10,367 nt of DNA from CAYUNA01 sp047629355 (GCA_047629355.1 JBLHWU010000216.1:1-10367), one strand, 5' to 3'. Shown: positions 1-6,782, counted from the stretch's first letter. The notes: generated by a model from the sequence alone, not told the origin. Numbers and translations: made by a program.

Positions 1-255
1 TCTTTTAGAACGATAAATCACTATTCAAATTTGTATCTATCTGATTTCCAATAAAAGGGCTTTTAATTTTACCCTACTTTAATCGTACACTACCAAAAAA
101 TAAGGACATTAAATATAAAATATCGACGTTTATTTTGCTTCCAGAACCAATCAGTTTATTGATATGAATGCAAAAGGAGTCGATTGGTTGTTACGAATTG
201 CCCCCCCATTATTATAACTTGGAAAGTGAAATAGAGAGGGCAATTCGGCTTATTC
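1..255. other. Non-coding intergenic stretch with inverted repeats
   Basis: I see no gene here. The stretch lies beyond the 3' end of the leftward RND-type gene. An 8-bp inverted repeat (AACCAATC at 145-152, GATTGGTT at 182-189) is followed by a second, longer one annotated separately, and there is a run of seven C at 201-207. Whatever lies left of base 1 cannot be judged. The stretch could be ordinary intergenic DNA or contain an untranslated RNA, and nothing visible decides between these. Confidence 0.5.
194..247. repeat. 10-bp perfect inverted repeat
   Basis: CGAATTGCCC at 194-203 is the exact reverse complement of GGGCAATTCG at 238-247, with a 34-base interior. No U-tract follows directly on either strand, so it is not an obvious intrinsic terminator. 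It could be an operator, a long-loop hairpin, or the remnant of a small mobile element. Its function is unknown. Confidence 0.55.
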
Positions 256-293
256 AAAAAAATTAGGGACGTTACTTCAAGCGACGCCCTTAA
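256..293 (-). terminator. Rho-independent terminator of the RND-type gene
   Basis: Read leftward (minus strand), a hairpin about 22 bases past the stop of the RND-type gene is followed by seven U residues, from the A-run at 256-262. The pairs on the plus strand are TTA 263-265 with TAA 291-293, GGG 266-268 with CCC 287-289, and CGT 270-272 with ACG 284-286. One base is bulged on each side and the loop is 11 bases. Position, orientation and U-tract all fit a terminator for the gene ending at 315, although the stem is imperfect. Confidence 0.6.
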
Positions 294-314
294 TTCTACA
301 TTTTTAATTCTTCA

Positions 315-2549
315 TTACAAAAGCCATCTAATCAAAATTGGAATCAACAACAAATCAGCAAACACAGCACTAAACAACGTTACACTAATCAACAATCCGA
401 TTGACACACTTGGCGGATGAACCGAAAAAAGCATAATTAAAAACCCGAAAAACAGAATAATTGTAGTTAAACAAATCGCTTTTCCTGTTTCTAGAAACGT
501 AATTTTCAAAGCTTCATCAACACTCAATCCTTTGCGTTGGGAGAGTTTGAACTTACTTAAAAAGTGAATCGTATCATCGACCGCGATACCGAAAACAATG
601 GCAAAAACGACAGAAATCCCAGCCTCCAATTCAATACCAATAAAACCCAACAATGCACCTGCCAAAAGCAAGGGCACTACATTCGGGACGAGGGAAATAA
701 TCAGCATTTTCCAATTTTGAAACAACAAAGCCATCAAAACGCAAACGATAAGAATCGCCATTGCCAAACCTTGTAGTAGACTGACCCGAATATATTCCGC
801 ATTTTTATCAATAATCAATCCCGTCCCCGTTCGTTTAAAACTCACAATCGAAGTATCCGTATTTTCCAAAAACCATTGATCCATATTTCTTCCAACTTCC
901 TTGATATTCTCTGCGCCAAAATCCGTCATTCGCGATGTAATACGGGCTTTCGTTCCATCTTTACTCAGCAAAATGCCGCTGTTGAGTTGCGGAACCTTCT
1001 CTGCCATCCGCTTATATTGCTTGTATTTTTTCTCTGTTTTGGGCAACTCGTAAGCTTCGGGACGGTTGCTTTTATTCATCTGATTGATGCTTTTATAAAC
1101 AGATGTAATCGAGTTGGTCGCGCGGATTTGAGGATAATTCTTCAAATATTTTTCGACCTTATCAATTTCTTTTAAAACCGCAAAATCATCTGCTTGATTT
1201 CCTTTTTTCGCCATCACCGCAATTTCCATAGGTCTAAAACCTGTAAACTTCTCTTCAAAATATTTAAAATCTTCCGTGATTTTTGCCCCAGTCGGCATAT
1301 TCTGCATAATGGTATAATTGGTCGTAATCATCGAAATACCCCAAAAGGTCAAGCCTAAAACAACCATAAAAACGCTGAAAATTCGGCGCGGATGTTTCTT
1401 CGTAAATTCATAAAACCAAAGCATACTCTTGTCCCAAAAAAGCTGACTTTTACCAATTTTAATAATCTGCTCTTTTTTAAACATCGACAATATTGCCGTT
1501 GTCAAAAATAGCACTGTAATGTAGGCAATCAAAACGCCAATCGCCGAGTTGACGCCAAAATCTCGAATCGGGTAAATACGGCTAGTAAACAGTGAAGCAA
1601 AGCCAATCGCCGTCGTCAAGGAAGTCAGCAATGTCGCCATCCCAATCTCTCTTATCGTGACTTTTATCGCTGCGTGGCGAGTTGCCCCCTTCCGAAGTTC
1701 ATCAATATATTTGGACATAATGTGAATGACATCCGATGTGCCGACGATAATCATCAGCACAGGATAAAGTGCCGACAGTGCATTCAATTCGCGCCCCGAC
1801 CAGCCCATAAAACCCAGGAAGTAAAGCATCCCCAAGCCAATCGACACTGCCGCAATCATAATCCCGATAGGTTTCCTGAAAATCCAAAACATGATTAGAA
1901 ATACTAAAATACTGGCTAAACCGGTCGTAATCATTATTTCCCGCCGCTGCATATCAACCATTTCTTCCTGAAAGTACGCGCGCCCGAGAATGGCGTGATT
2001 GTCAAAATTATAACTACCAATTAACTCATTTAAACTATTCATCAACTCTGACGCCTCGTCTAATTCAATAGTTTCCACCGTTTTTAAAAGGACAACAAAA
2101 GCCGTCGCATCTTCGGAAATCAGATTGCCCACAAAGCGTTCATCTTGTAGAATCCTTTCTTTATCCCGCTCATAGCGCGAAGGGTCATCCCGATGAATGG
2201 CAGGAATCGTCGTAATCGCAAATGGCGTCTTAATCGGATATTCAACTTGAGTCAGGGATTGACTGGAAATAACGTTGGGTAGGCTTCTGGTTTTGAGGGC
2301 AAAGTCGTGGAAATCGTTTAGAAAATTTTGTTCAAAAACGCCTGTTTCTTTTTCGATGGCAACGAGTAGAAAGTTATCGTCTGTCTCAAAATCCTCGACA
2401 AATTGCTTGAAAAATTCCAAATCGGGGTCCCCTTTCGGGAAAAACTGCTCAAAATCAAACGTAAAATTGAGGCGAAACAATCCCAGCAAACTCAAAATTG
2501 TCAGCACCGAAAACGTAGCAATTGAAAGATTGCGATAGCGTTTTTGCAT
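315..2549 (-). CDS. RND/MMPL-family membrane exporter
   Basis: This is a predicted exporter of the RND superfamily (HAE3/MMPL-like) in the cytoplasmic membrane, driven by the proton gradient; the substrate cannot be told. The 744 residues show the duplicated RND plan. Helix 1 is at about 7-25, then a large periplasmic loop to about 205. Five helices follow at about 206-356, then helix 7 at 389-409, a second periplasmic loop to about 590, and five helices at 592-740. Helix 4 carries GTSDVIHIMSK with Asp273, and the matching helix 10 carries FGIAVDDTIHFL with Asp658/Asp659, the usual proton-relay positions. Length is normal for a single-chain HAE3 protein and shorter than the ~1,000 residues of AcrB-type pumps. 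No membrane-fusion or outer-membrane partner gene adjoins it, which fits the stand-alone MMPL type. The gene follows the thioredoxin gene in the same direction after 272 bp of hairpin-rich DNA, so it is probably transcribed alone. Family confidence is high; the physiological role is unknown. Confidence 0.9.
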   Translation of the reverse strand: MQKRYRNLSIATFSVLTILSLLGLFRLNFTFDFEQFFPKGDPDLEFFKQFVEDFETDDNFLLVAIEKETGVFEQNFLNDFHDFALKTRSLPNVISSQSLTQVEYPIKTPFAITTIPAIHRDDPSRYERDKERILQDERFVGNLISEDATAFVVLLKTVETIELDEASELMNSLNELIGSYNFDNHAILGRAYFQEEMVDMQRREIMITTGLASILVFLIMFWIFRKPIGIMIAAVSIGLGMLYFLGFMGWSGRELNALSALYPVLMIIVGTSDVIHIMSKYIDELRKGATRHAAIKVTIREIGMATLLTSLTTAIGFASLFTSRIYPIRDFGVNSAIGVLIAYITVLFLTTAILSMFKKEQIIKIGKSQLFWDKSMLWFYEFTKKHPRRIFSVFMVVLGLTFWGISMITTNYTIMQNMPTGAKITEDFKYFEEKFTGFRPMEIAVMAKKGNQADDFAVLKEIDKVEKYLKNYPQIRATNSITSVYKSINQMNKSNRPEAYELPKTEKKYKQYKRMAEKVPQLNSGILLSKDGTKARITSRMTDFGAENIKEVGRNMDQWFLENTDTSIVSFKRTGTGLIIDKNAEYIRVSLLQGLAMAILIVCVLMALLFQNWKMLIISLVPNVVPLLLAGALLGFIGIELEAGISVVFAIVFGIAVDDTIHFLSKFKLSQRKGLSVDEALKITFLETGKAICLTTIILFFGFLIMLFSVHPPSVSIGLLISVTLFSAVFADLLLIPILIRWLL

Positions 2550-2678
2550 TTTTTTAAAGATTTAAACTCTAGAAACAAAAATCACTGATTATAACAGTTT
2601 TTTTAGAAAGCAGTTTTAAAAAATAGGCGTTCCTTTGATTGATTTTGAATAAAAAATCCTTTCATTCTTACAAAGAGA

Positions 2679-2727
2679 TTTTGAGGATTAAAAAAGATTT
2701 TGCAAAAGCCTTTTTTAACCCTCAAAA
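2679..2727. repeat. Strong 18-bp hairpin in the gap between the thioredoxin and RND-type genes
   Basis: Arms at 2679-2696 and 2710-2727 are complementary at 17 of 18 positions and enclose a 13-base loop. In the leftward transcript the single mismatch becomes a G-U wobble, so all 18 positions can pair. The stem contains runs of A and T (TTAAAAAAG and CTTTTTTAA). It lies about 100 bases past the thioredoxin stop and 130 bases before the RND-type start. It may separate the two transcripts as a terminator or protect an RNA end. No clear U-tract follows outside the stem, so I record it as a repeat. Confidence 0.6.
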
Positions 2728-2736
2728 CCTCACCCA

Positions 2737-2753
2737 CGCTGCCGCAGGCAGCG
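2737..2753. repeat. Compact GC-rich hairpin (7-bp stem, 3-base loop)
   Basis: CGCTGCC at 2737-2743 pairs perfectly with GGCAGCG at 2747-2753 around a GCA loop. It stands out as a GC-rich block in AT-rich intergenic DNA, 10 bases from the larger hairpin at 2679-2727. No T-run follows on either strand, so a terminator is unlikely. It could be a copy of a short dispersed palindromic repeat. Confidence 0.5.
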
Positions 2754-2772
2754 CGAAATATTTCATTAGAAC

Positions 2773-2793
2773 AAGAAAATCTAAAATTTTCTT
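2773..2793 (-). terminator. Possible weak terminator of the thioredoxin gene
   Basis: AAGAAAAT at 2773-2780 pairs perfectly with ATTTTCTT at 2786-2793 around a 5-base loop. In the leftward direction it begins 28 bases after the thioredoxin stop codon, and its 3' arm is itself U-rich. The stem is made almost entirely of A-U pairs and no separate U-tract follows, so terminator activity would be weak. The hairpins further downstream at 2679-2753 may do this job instead. Confidence 0.3.
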
Positions 2794-2821
2794 TCCCTTA
2801 TCCAGTAATTGAACTTCTCAA

Positions 2822-3361
2822 CTACATTTTACTTTTCAAATACTCAGAAATTTTTTCAGCAGACCAATTCACACCCACAATCTGTCCTTTTTCATCTAAT
2901 AAAAAAGTCGTCGGCACTTCTTTCACACCATAATCTTTCGCAATTGGCGAATCAAAAAATCTAAGGCTCGTTGCCAAATCCAAGGTATGATACGTCCACT
3001 CCAAACCGTATCCTTTCACTGCTTTCGGCCAGCGACGTTCGCTTTGTTCAACCGCGACACTCACGATTTCAAAACCATTGGCTTTTTTAAAAGATTGCCC
3101 ATTAAAATCAGCGTGCAATTTTTTCAATTTTGGAATCTGCCCAATACACGGGCCACACCAACTTCCCCAAAAATCAACCAAGACATAATTCCCTTTTAAA
3201 TCAGCCAATTGAAATTCCATGCCCCGCAAATTTTTACCAGAAAAATTAGGAGCTGCTTGTCCATCGTCATAATTCGGTTGCATATACAATGGCTTCCCGA
3301 TAAAAAATACGACTACAAAAATGATAAGTGCAAGGATGATTTTAGAATTAGTAGATTTCAT
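2822..3361 (-). CDS. Membrane-anchored TlpA/ResA-like thiol-disulfide oxidoreductase
   Basis: This is a thioredoxin-fold protein of the TlpA/ResA/AhpC-TSA group, held in the cytoplasmic membrane and facing the periplasm, where such proteins reduce or exchange disulfides in exported proteins such as apocytochromes. The 179 residues comprise an N-terminal membrane segment at about 7-22 with no signal-peptidase site, then a redoxin domain from about 36 to the end. The active site is FWGSWCGPC with Cys69 and Cys72. The conserved cis-proline before the fourth strand is Pro150 (EVPTTF), and the DEKGQIVG hairpin follows. Length is typical for a one-domain TlpA-like protein. No cytochrome-maturation genes are adjacent, so the partner is not known. 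The start was chosen because the hydrophobic anchor follows directly after a short polar, Lys-containing N-terminus. Upstream lie a palindromic repeat and the MITE-like element, and I could not find a clear promoter. Confidence 0.92.
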   Translation of the reverse strand: MKSTNSKIILALIIFVVVFFIGKPLYMQPNYDDGQAAPNFSGKNLRGMEFQLADLKGNYVLVDFWGSWCGPCIGQIPKLKKLHADFNGQSFKKANGFEIVSVAVEQSERRWPKAVKGYGLEWTYHTLDLATSLRFFDSPIAKDYGVKEVPTTFLLDEKGQIVGVNWSAEKISEYLKSKM

Positions 3362-3380
3362 ATTTTGAGTTTAGTTGTTT

Positions 3381-3406
3381 GTAACGGTGACTGAAGCCGT
3401 CGCTAC
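3381..3406. repeat. Short imperfect palindrome upstream of the thioredoxin gene
   Basis: The 26 bases at 3381-3406 read similarly on both strands: GTA at one end and TAC at the other, with ACGG at 3384-3387 against CCGT at 3397-3400. It begins 20 bases before the thioredoxin start in that gene's reading direction, so it could be a leader hairpin, an operator, or a dispersed palindromic repeat. It shares the core TGACTGAAG-like sequence with one arm of the palindrome at 8207-8267, which hints at a repeat family but does not prove one. Confidence 0.4.
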
Positions 3407-3411
3407 AGTTA

Positions 3412-3570
3412 GAAATGCGAAATAAATAAAGTTAGATTCTTGAGAGAGAGGTTTTGTTCTCCCTTTTTGCTTTGAAAGTGCGATTTATGTTGAGATAATG
3501 AGCATTTTTAAAGTGAAAAATGAGGGCAAAATATCCGCTCAAGAGTCTGAGTTTATTTATTTCGCATTCC
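3412..3570. mobile_element. MITE-like foldback element, about 159 bp
   Basis: A 17-bp perfect terminal inverted repeat (AATGCGAAATAAATAAA at 3414-3430, its exact complement at 3552-3568) bounds the element. With one mismatch the ends extend to 19 bp, at 3412-3430 and 3552-3570. Inside the ends the two halves stay recognisably complementary: 3431-3446 matches its mirror at 12 of 16 positions, and similarity continues towards a centre near 3491. The whole element can therefore fold back. TTAGA occurs at 3409-3413 and again at 3571-3575, consistent with a target duplication of TTA or TTAGA depending on where the ends are set. There is no open reading frame, as expected of a non-autonomous element moved by a transposase encoded elsewhere. 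A large intergenic hairpin that never transposed is the alternative. No parent insertion sequence is visible here. Confidence 0.6.
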
Positions 3571-3651
3571 TTAGATACGCTTTCCAAAAGGAAAAGTTCT
3601 ATTAATTTTTAAGTAAGGTCTGTTACAGGACAACGCAAACCCATACATCTG

Positions 3652-5385
3652 CTATTTTTTACGCCGTCTCCACCAAATTAAAAATACGATTCCAACCACT
3701 AAGCCAACCAACCAAGGCGTCACTTTCCGCTTTATATCCCGCCAAAAAGTATTTTCCACTTCTTTCACTACTTCATAGTCTTCAGGCATTTCTAAGACCT
3801 TATATTTTTTGACATAATTTTCGTAATCAGTCATCATATTTTTAAATAAACTCGACTGAGTCAGTGCTAAATCATTCACTTCACCCGGGTCATTTGCAAT
3901 ATTAAACAATCGCCAAATACCGTCTCCATAAGGTTTCCCACTACGCACCAATTTGTTCTCTCCTTTAAATAATGCCGCTTGTCCCGCCGCTTCCATGCCG
4001 ATAGGTTCGTCATTTCGATAAATATTTTCTTTTTCATTTAGAATAACAGGCAGCAAACTCCGTCCTGTTGCATCCGTCGCCATTGGTGCTTGCACAATTT
4101 CTAAAACAGTCGGAACAACATCTGTGATATACGAAAATGCTTTTTTCTTCTGCCCTACTGGCAAGTTTGCTCCCGAAATAATCATCGGCACCCGCAGCCC
4201 ACCTTCGCCCGCATAAAACTTAAAATAAGCACTTGGTCCCGCAGCCGCACTCGCAAATTCAGGTCCGATAAATGCAAACGACCCTTTCTCTCCCAAGGTT
4301 TCATAATCAATATTGTAACCACCGAGCGTTTTCATCCATAAGCTCATACCTTTAACTAATAACGGCGTAGATGCCTCGGGACCATTGTCGGAAGTGACAA
4401 TAAAAACAGTATTTTCTAATTTTCCGTTCTTTTGCAAATACGCCAAGTAACGACCAATATGAAAATCCATCGCTTCCAACATTCCAGCGTTCACCGCCAT
4501 ATTTTTCGACGCCATTTTTTTAGCATCCGCAGACAAACTTTCCCATTTATCCAAGACTGGAAGCATCTCGCCCAATTTTGCAGTTGCAGGAATCAAGTCC
4601 AACATCTTTGCTCGTTCAAAACGTTGCGTTTTCAAGTCTCCCCAACCTTTATCATAAACACCAAGATATTTTTCAATAAATTCTTTGGGTGCTTGAATTG
4701 GAAGATGAATTGCTTGAAAAGCCAAATACGCAAAAAACGGCTTGTCTTTCTCCGTCTCTTCCTCCATAAAATTCATCATACGGTCAACTAAAAATTTGGA
4801 AGAATAAAAATCTTCTGGCAAATCAACAAGCTTTCCATCTGCATACCAAGGGGGTTTCCTTTGGATAGGCAAATAAGGTTTATGTTCAAAATTATCCGCT
4901 CCCGACGCATTTAATATATAAGTACGATCAAAACCACGTTTGCTTGGCAGCGTATTCGGCGTATGCCCCAAGTGCCACTTCCCAGTCATATAAGTATTAT
5001 AGCCAATTGATTTCAAACGAGTCGCCAACGTCTTTACTTTATCATTCAAAATGCCTTCGTAGCCTGGTCTGTTTTTATACTCCTGCGGTAAAAAAAGTGG
5101 TAAATTCGGCACACCTGTTAAATGGTTATCAACCCCTGTCAACAGCATCGCTCGCGAAGGTGCACACATTGGAGAAGCATGGTAATTGGTAAACATCGTT
5201 CCGCGAGTCGCCAATCTATCAATATTGGGCGTAGCCGCCTCACCACCGTAAACACCAAAATCCATTAAGGCAACATCATCGGCAAGAATCAGGACAATGT
5301 TTGGGCGTTGATAGGTGGAATCTTCTTGTGCTAAAATGTTTAAAAATAATAAAAGACATCCAATTAGGCTGATAAGTTTTTGCAT
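3652..5385 (-). CDS. Secreted sulfatase (arylsulfatase-type, formylglycine family) with C-terminal membrane segment
   Basis: This hydrolyses sulfate esters outside the cytoplasmic membrane; the natural substrate (aryl, polysaccharide or other) cannot be told. In the 577 residues, a signal peptide (about 1-20, ending LAQ) precedes the alkaline-phosphatase-fold domain. Asp36/Asp37 (ILADD) are the first metal ligands. The signature SMCAPSRAMLLTG holds Cys74, the residue converted to formylglycine, followed by Arg78. GKWHLG gives Lys136 and His138, AIHLP gives His227, and TSDNGPE gives the metal ligands Asp333/Asn334. EGGLRVP at 394-400 is also family-typical. The Cys-type signature requires a maturase (FGE or anSME), and none is encoded in this window. 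The chain ends with a hydrophobic helix at about 558-571 followed by WRRRKK, an unusual C-terminal membrane anchor for a secreted sulfatase. LIGC at 7-10 resembles a lipobox, but the preceding hydrophobic stretch is too short. It is transcribed alone, with a candidate promoter at 5415-5422. Family call very secure, substrate unknown. Confidence 0.95.
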   Translation of the reverse strand: MQKLISLIGCLLLFLNILAQEDSTYQRPNIVLILADDVALMDFGVYGGEAATPNIDRLATRGTMFTNYHASPMCAPSRAMLLTGVDNHLTGVPNLPLFLPQEYKNRPGYEGILNDKVKTLATRLKSIGYNTYMTGKWHLGHTPNTLPSKRGFDRTYILNASGADNFEHKPYLPIQRKPPWYADGKLVDLPEDFYSSKFLVDRMMNFMEEETEKDKPFFAYLAFQAIHLPIQAPKEFIEKYLGVYDKGWGDLKTQRFERAKMLDLIPATAKLGEMLPVLDKWESLSADAKKMASKNMAVNAGMLEAMDFHIGRYLAYLQKNGKLENTVFIVTSDNGPEASTPLLVKGMSLWMKTLGGYNIDYETLGEKGSFAFIGPEFASAAAGPSAYFKFYAGEGGLRVPMIISGANLPVGQKKKAFSYITDVVPTVLEIVQAPMATDATGRSLLPVILNEKENIYRNDEPIGMEAAGQAALFKGENKLVRSGKPYGDGIWRLFNIANDPGEVNDLALTQSSLFKNMMTDYENYVKKYKVLEMPEDYEVVKEVENTFWRDIKRKVTPWLVGLVVGIVFLIWWRRRKK

Positions 5386-5414
5386 TAGGTACGTTTTGTT
5401 TTAAAAGTGAATTT

Positions 5415-5422
5415 CAAATGTA
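5415..5422 (-). promoter_or_regulatory. Candidate -7 promoter element of the sulfatase gene
   Basis: On the minus strand these bases read TACATTTG, a perfect match to the Bacteroidota -7 consensus TAnnTTTG, lying 29 bases before the sulfatase start codon. That predicts a leader of roughly 20-25 bases. No TTG element is found at the expected 17-23 bases further upstream, so the promoter call rests on the -7 element alone. The surrounding 5386-5610 is very AT-rich and I see no gene in it. Confidence 0.45.
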
Positions 5423-5610
5423 AGGCATACTTGTTGAAAAAATAGTTTTTTGTTTTGAAAACTAATGATTTATTGAAATTAATAGTAAAACATTCATTTA
5501 TTGAAATATTTATTTTATCAAAAAAAGTATTAAAAACCTTTAAATAACCTATTTGCGAATTATTTTTTGTGTTAAAAATAACATTAATTAAAACTTTTTT
5601 ATTAAAAAAC

Positions 5611-5641
5611 TTGCACTTATCAAACAAATACTGCATTTTTG
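5611..5641 (+). promoter_or_regulatory. Candidate Bacteroidota promoter of the antirepressor-like gene
   Basis: TTG at 5611-5613 is followed after 20 bases by CATTTTTG at 5634-5641, which matches the TAnnTTTG -7 consensus at all but the first base. Spacing is within the usual 17-23 range. Transcription would start around 5646-5650, leaving a leader of about 15-20 bases before the ATG at 5666. Confidence 0.5.
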
Positions 5642-5665
5642 CAATGAATAAAAATTAAAGATGTC

Positions 5666-6478
5666 ATGGAACTACAAATTTTAGTAAGCAAAAAAGGAAC
5701 AAAAGTTGTCACTGCCACTAATTTACACTTGGCTTTAGAACTTCCAAAGTTGCAATATGCAACGAACGCGAAAAAATGGTTGAATGATGTTTACGAGTTT
5801 CGAGACGGCATTCGCAAACCACAAGGCATGAAAGATTTTGCGAAAAAAGTAATGAAAGGAGAATCGGTAATTGAAAATTATTATATCTCTATAGAGTTGG
5901 CGAAAATGATCACACTAAACTCGAAGAGTAAGAAAAAGCAGAAGTACGCGAAATGGTTATTGTCCTTGGAGGATAAAGTCGAAAATGCAGAATTGTTAAC
6001 CAAAGATCAAGTCGTCGCGGTGATGGAATTGGCGAAAGTAATGGGCATGGTTTCCGTACAAACTGCGGCAGAACAAAAACATTTAGAGATGTACGAATCG
6101 CGCAATGCTGGGCAATCGAACAATTGGTGGCCATTTCGCGCAAGCATCACGGGCTACAATGCTAAATCTTTGCGTGAGCGATTGAAAAAAGTGGGTAAAA
6201 ACGCGAAAGGTAAAACACAACGTCAAATGTTGATGCACGTCGATAAGTATGAAATGATACGTACTTCTGTAATTGACCTATTTATGTCAATGGGCAAATC
6301 AGAACGATACGCACGAAATTTGGGTGACTTGGCAAAGATTTTTGCAGGAGAATTGAATGTCGAAATTTTCGATGACCGCAAAGCTGCTTCTTGTTTTTTA
6401 CCGAATGTCAATTTGGAATTAGCAAATGAAGTAAAAGACATGCAAATGGGCGGAACACTACAAATCTGGGAATCATAA
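5666..6478 (+). CDS. AntA-like (phage antirepressor-like) protein of unknown function
   Basis: The 270-residue protein has no signal peptide or membrane segment, so it is probably cytoplasmic. Residues about 13-105 resemble the AntA-type phage antirepressor domain: VTATNLHLALEL, then a spaced KKWLNDVYEF, then NYYISIELAKMITLNSKSKKK and YAKWLLSLEDKV. Such domains are known for protein or DNA interaction in phage lysis-lysogeny switches. Residues 106-145 are helical and charged, 165-193 are rich in Lys and Arg and could contact nucleic acid, and 195-240 (KYEMIRTSVIDLF, then GKSERYARNLGDLAK) form a further predicted helical part. No phage genes lie nearby, and the gene is a single-gene unit with its own promoter (5611-5641) and strong terminator (6528-6564). 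That suggests a chromosomally resident gene rather than a live prophage part. The ATG at 5666 is chosen because the domain begins straight after it and an upstream ATG at 5661 is in another frame. That it is a real gene is nearly certain; the domain assignment is moderate and the function unknown. Confidence 0.8.
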   Translation: MELQILVSKKGTKVVTATNLHLALELPKLQYATNAKKWLNDVYEFRDGIRKPQGMKDFAKKVMKGESVIENYYISIELAKMITLNSKSKKKQKYAKWLLSLEDKVENAELLTKDQVVAVMELAKVMGMVSVQTAAEQKHLEMYESRNAGQSNNWWPFRASITGYNAKSLRERLKKVGKNAKGKTQRQMLMHVDKYEMIRTSVIDLFMSMGKSERYARNLGDLAKIFAGELNVEIFDDRKAASCFLPNVNLELANEVKDMQMGGTLQIWES

Positions 6479-6497
6479 TTGTACATTTCAATATACG

Positions 6498-6519
6498 AAA
6501 TTCCTGAGCCTTGGAATTT
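6498..6519. repeat. 7-bp hairpin just downstream of the antirepressor-like gene
   Basis: AAATTCC at 6498-6504 pairs perfectly with GGAATTT at 6513-6519 around an 8-base loop, 20 bases past the stop codon. It is directly followed by the stronger terminator at 6528-6564. The pair may act together to end transcription or to protect the mRNA 3' end. Confidence 0.5.
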
Positions 6520-6527
6520 TAAGAATG

Positions 6528-6564
6528 GGGATTGATGTGGAAACACGCAATCCCTGTTTTTTTT
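6528..6564 (+). terminator. Strong rho-independent terminator of the antirepressor-like gene
   Basis: GGGATTG at 6528-6534 pairs with CAATCCC at 6548-6554. Inside, TGTG at 6536-6539 pairs with CACG at 6544-6547 (one wobble) around a GAAA tetraloop, leaving only one bulged A at 6535. Two bases later comes a run of eight T at 6557-6564. Stem strength, the stable tetraloop and the T-run make this the clearest terminator in the window; it ends transcription from the gene stopping at 6478. Confidence 0.85.
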
Positions 6565-6751
6565 GCCCCAAGCAGTCGATTCTGCCCACTTCTTAAGTTG
6601 TGCGAAGTCATTCATGTGAGTGTATTATAAATGAGGAAAATTATAATATGCTTGACTTTATGAAGCTCGACCGCGCGGGTAGCAGTTTGAGGATTCCCCT
6701 AATTTGCAACACGCTCCATTCATTTAATACAATTTTTTGCTTAAATTTTAA
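6565..6751. other. Non-coding left part of the gap before the histidine kinase
   Basis: I see no credible gene here. A short inverted repeat (TATTATAA at 6623-6630, TTATAATA at 6641-6648) is present. A 130-codon leftward reading frame crossing 6223-6615 is rejected because it overlaps the antirepressor-like gene and runs through its terminator. The rest, up to the histidine kinase start, holds the repeats annotated separately. Confidence 0.5.
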
Positions 6752-6782
6752 CCAACGAGAAGGGCGGAACCCACCTCGTTGG
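6752..6782. repeat. Two-tier inverted repeat upstream of the histidine kinase
   Basis: CCAACGAG at 6752-6759 pairs perfectly with CTCGTTGG at 6775-6782. Inside, after a 2x2 internal loop, GGG at 6762-6764 pairs with CCC at 6770-6772 around a CGGAA loop. No T-run follows in either direction, so it is not a standard terminator. It sits 10 bases before the TGTTAA repeats and could be an operator, a dispersed repeat or a structured RNA piece. It was checked against integron attC core sites and does not fit them. Confidence 0.55.

Noticed and set aside
2594..2602. Perfect extended -10 box (TGTTATAAT, minus strand) upstream of the RND-type gene
   Set aside because: It matches the E. coli consensus, but Bacteroidota use a different primary sigma factor and promoter pattern, and such a match is easily found by chance in AT-rich DNA.
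5356..5385. Lipoprotein signal (LIGC at residues 7-10) on the sulfatase
   Set aside because: Only nine residues precede the cysteine, too short for a lipoprotein signal peptide, and a normal cleavage site ending in LAQ follows at about residue 20.
5385..5636. Leftward reading frame of 83 codons upstream of the sulfatase
   Set aside because: The translation is dominated by Lys, Asn, Phe and Ile as expected of AT-rich non-coding DNA, and it covers the promoters of both neighbouring genes.
6223..6615. Leftward reading frame of 130 codons overlapping the antirepressor-like gene
   Set aside because: It overlaps a well-supported gene for most of its length, contains the strong rightward terminator at 6528-6564, and its translation resembles nothing I recognise.
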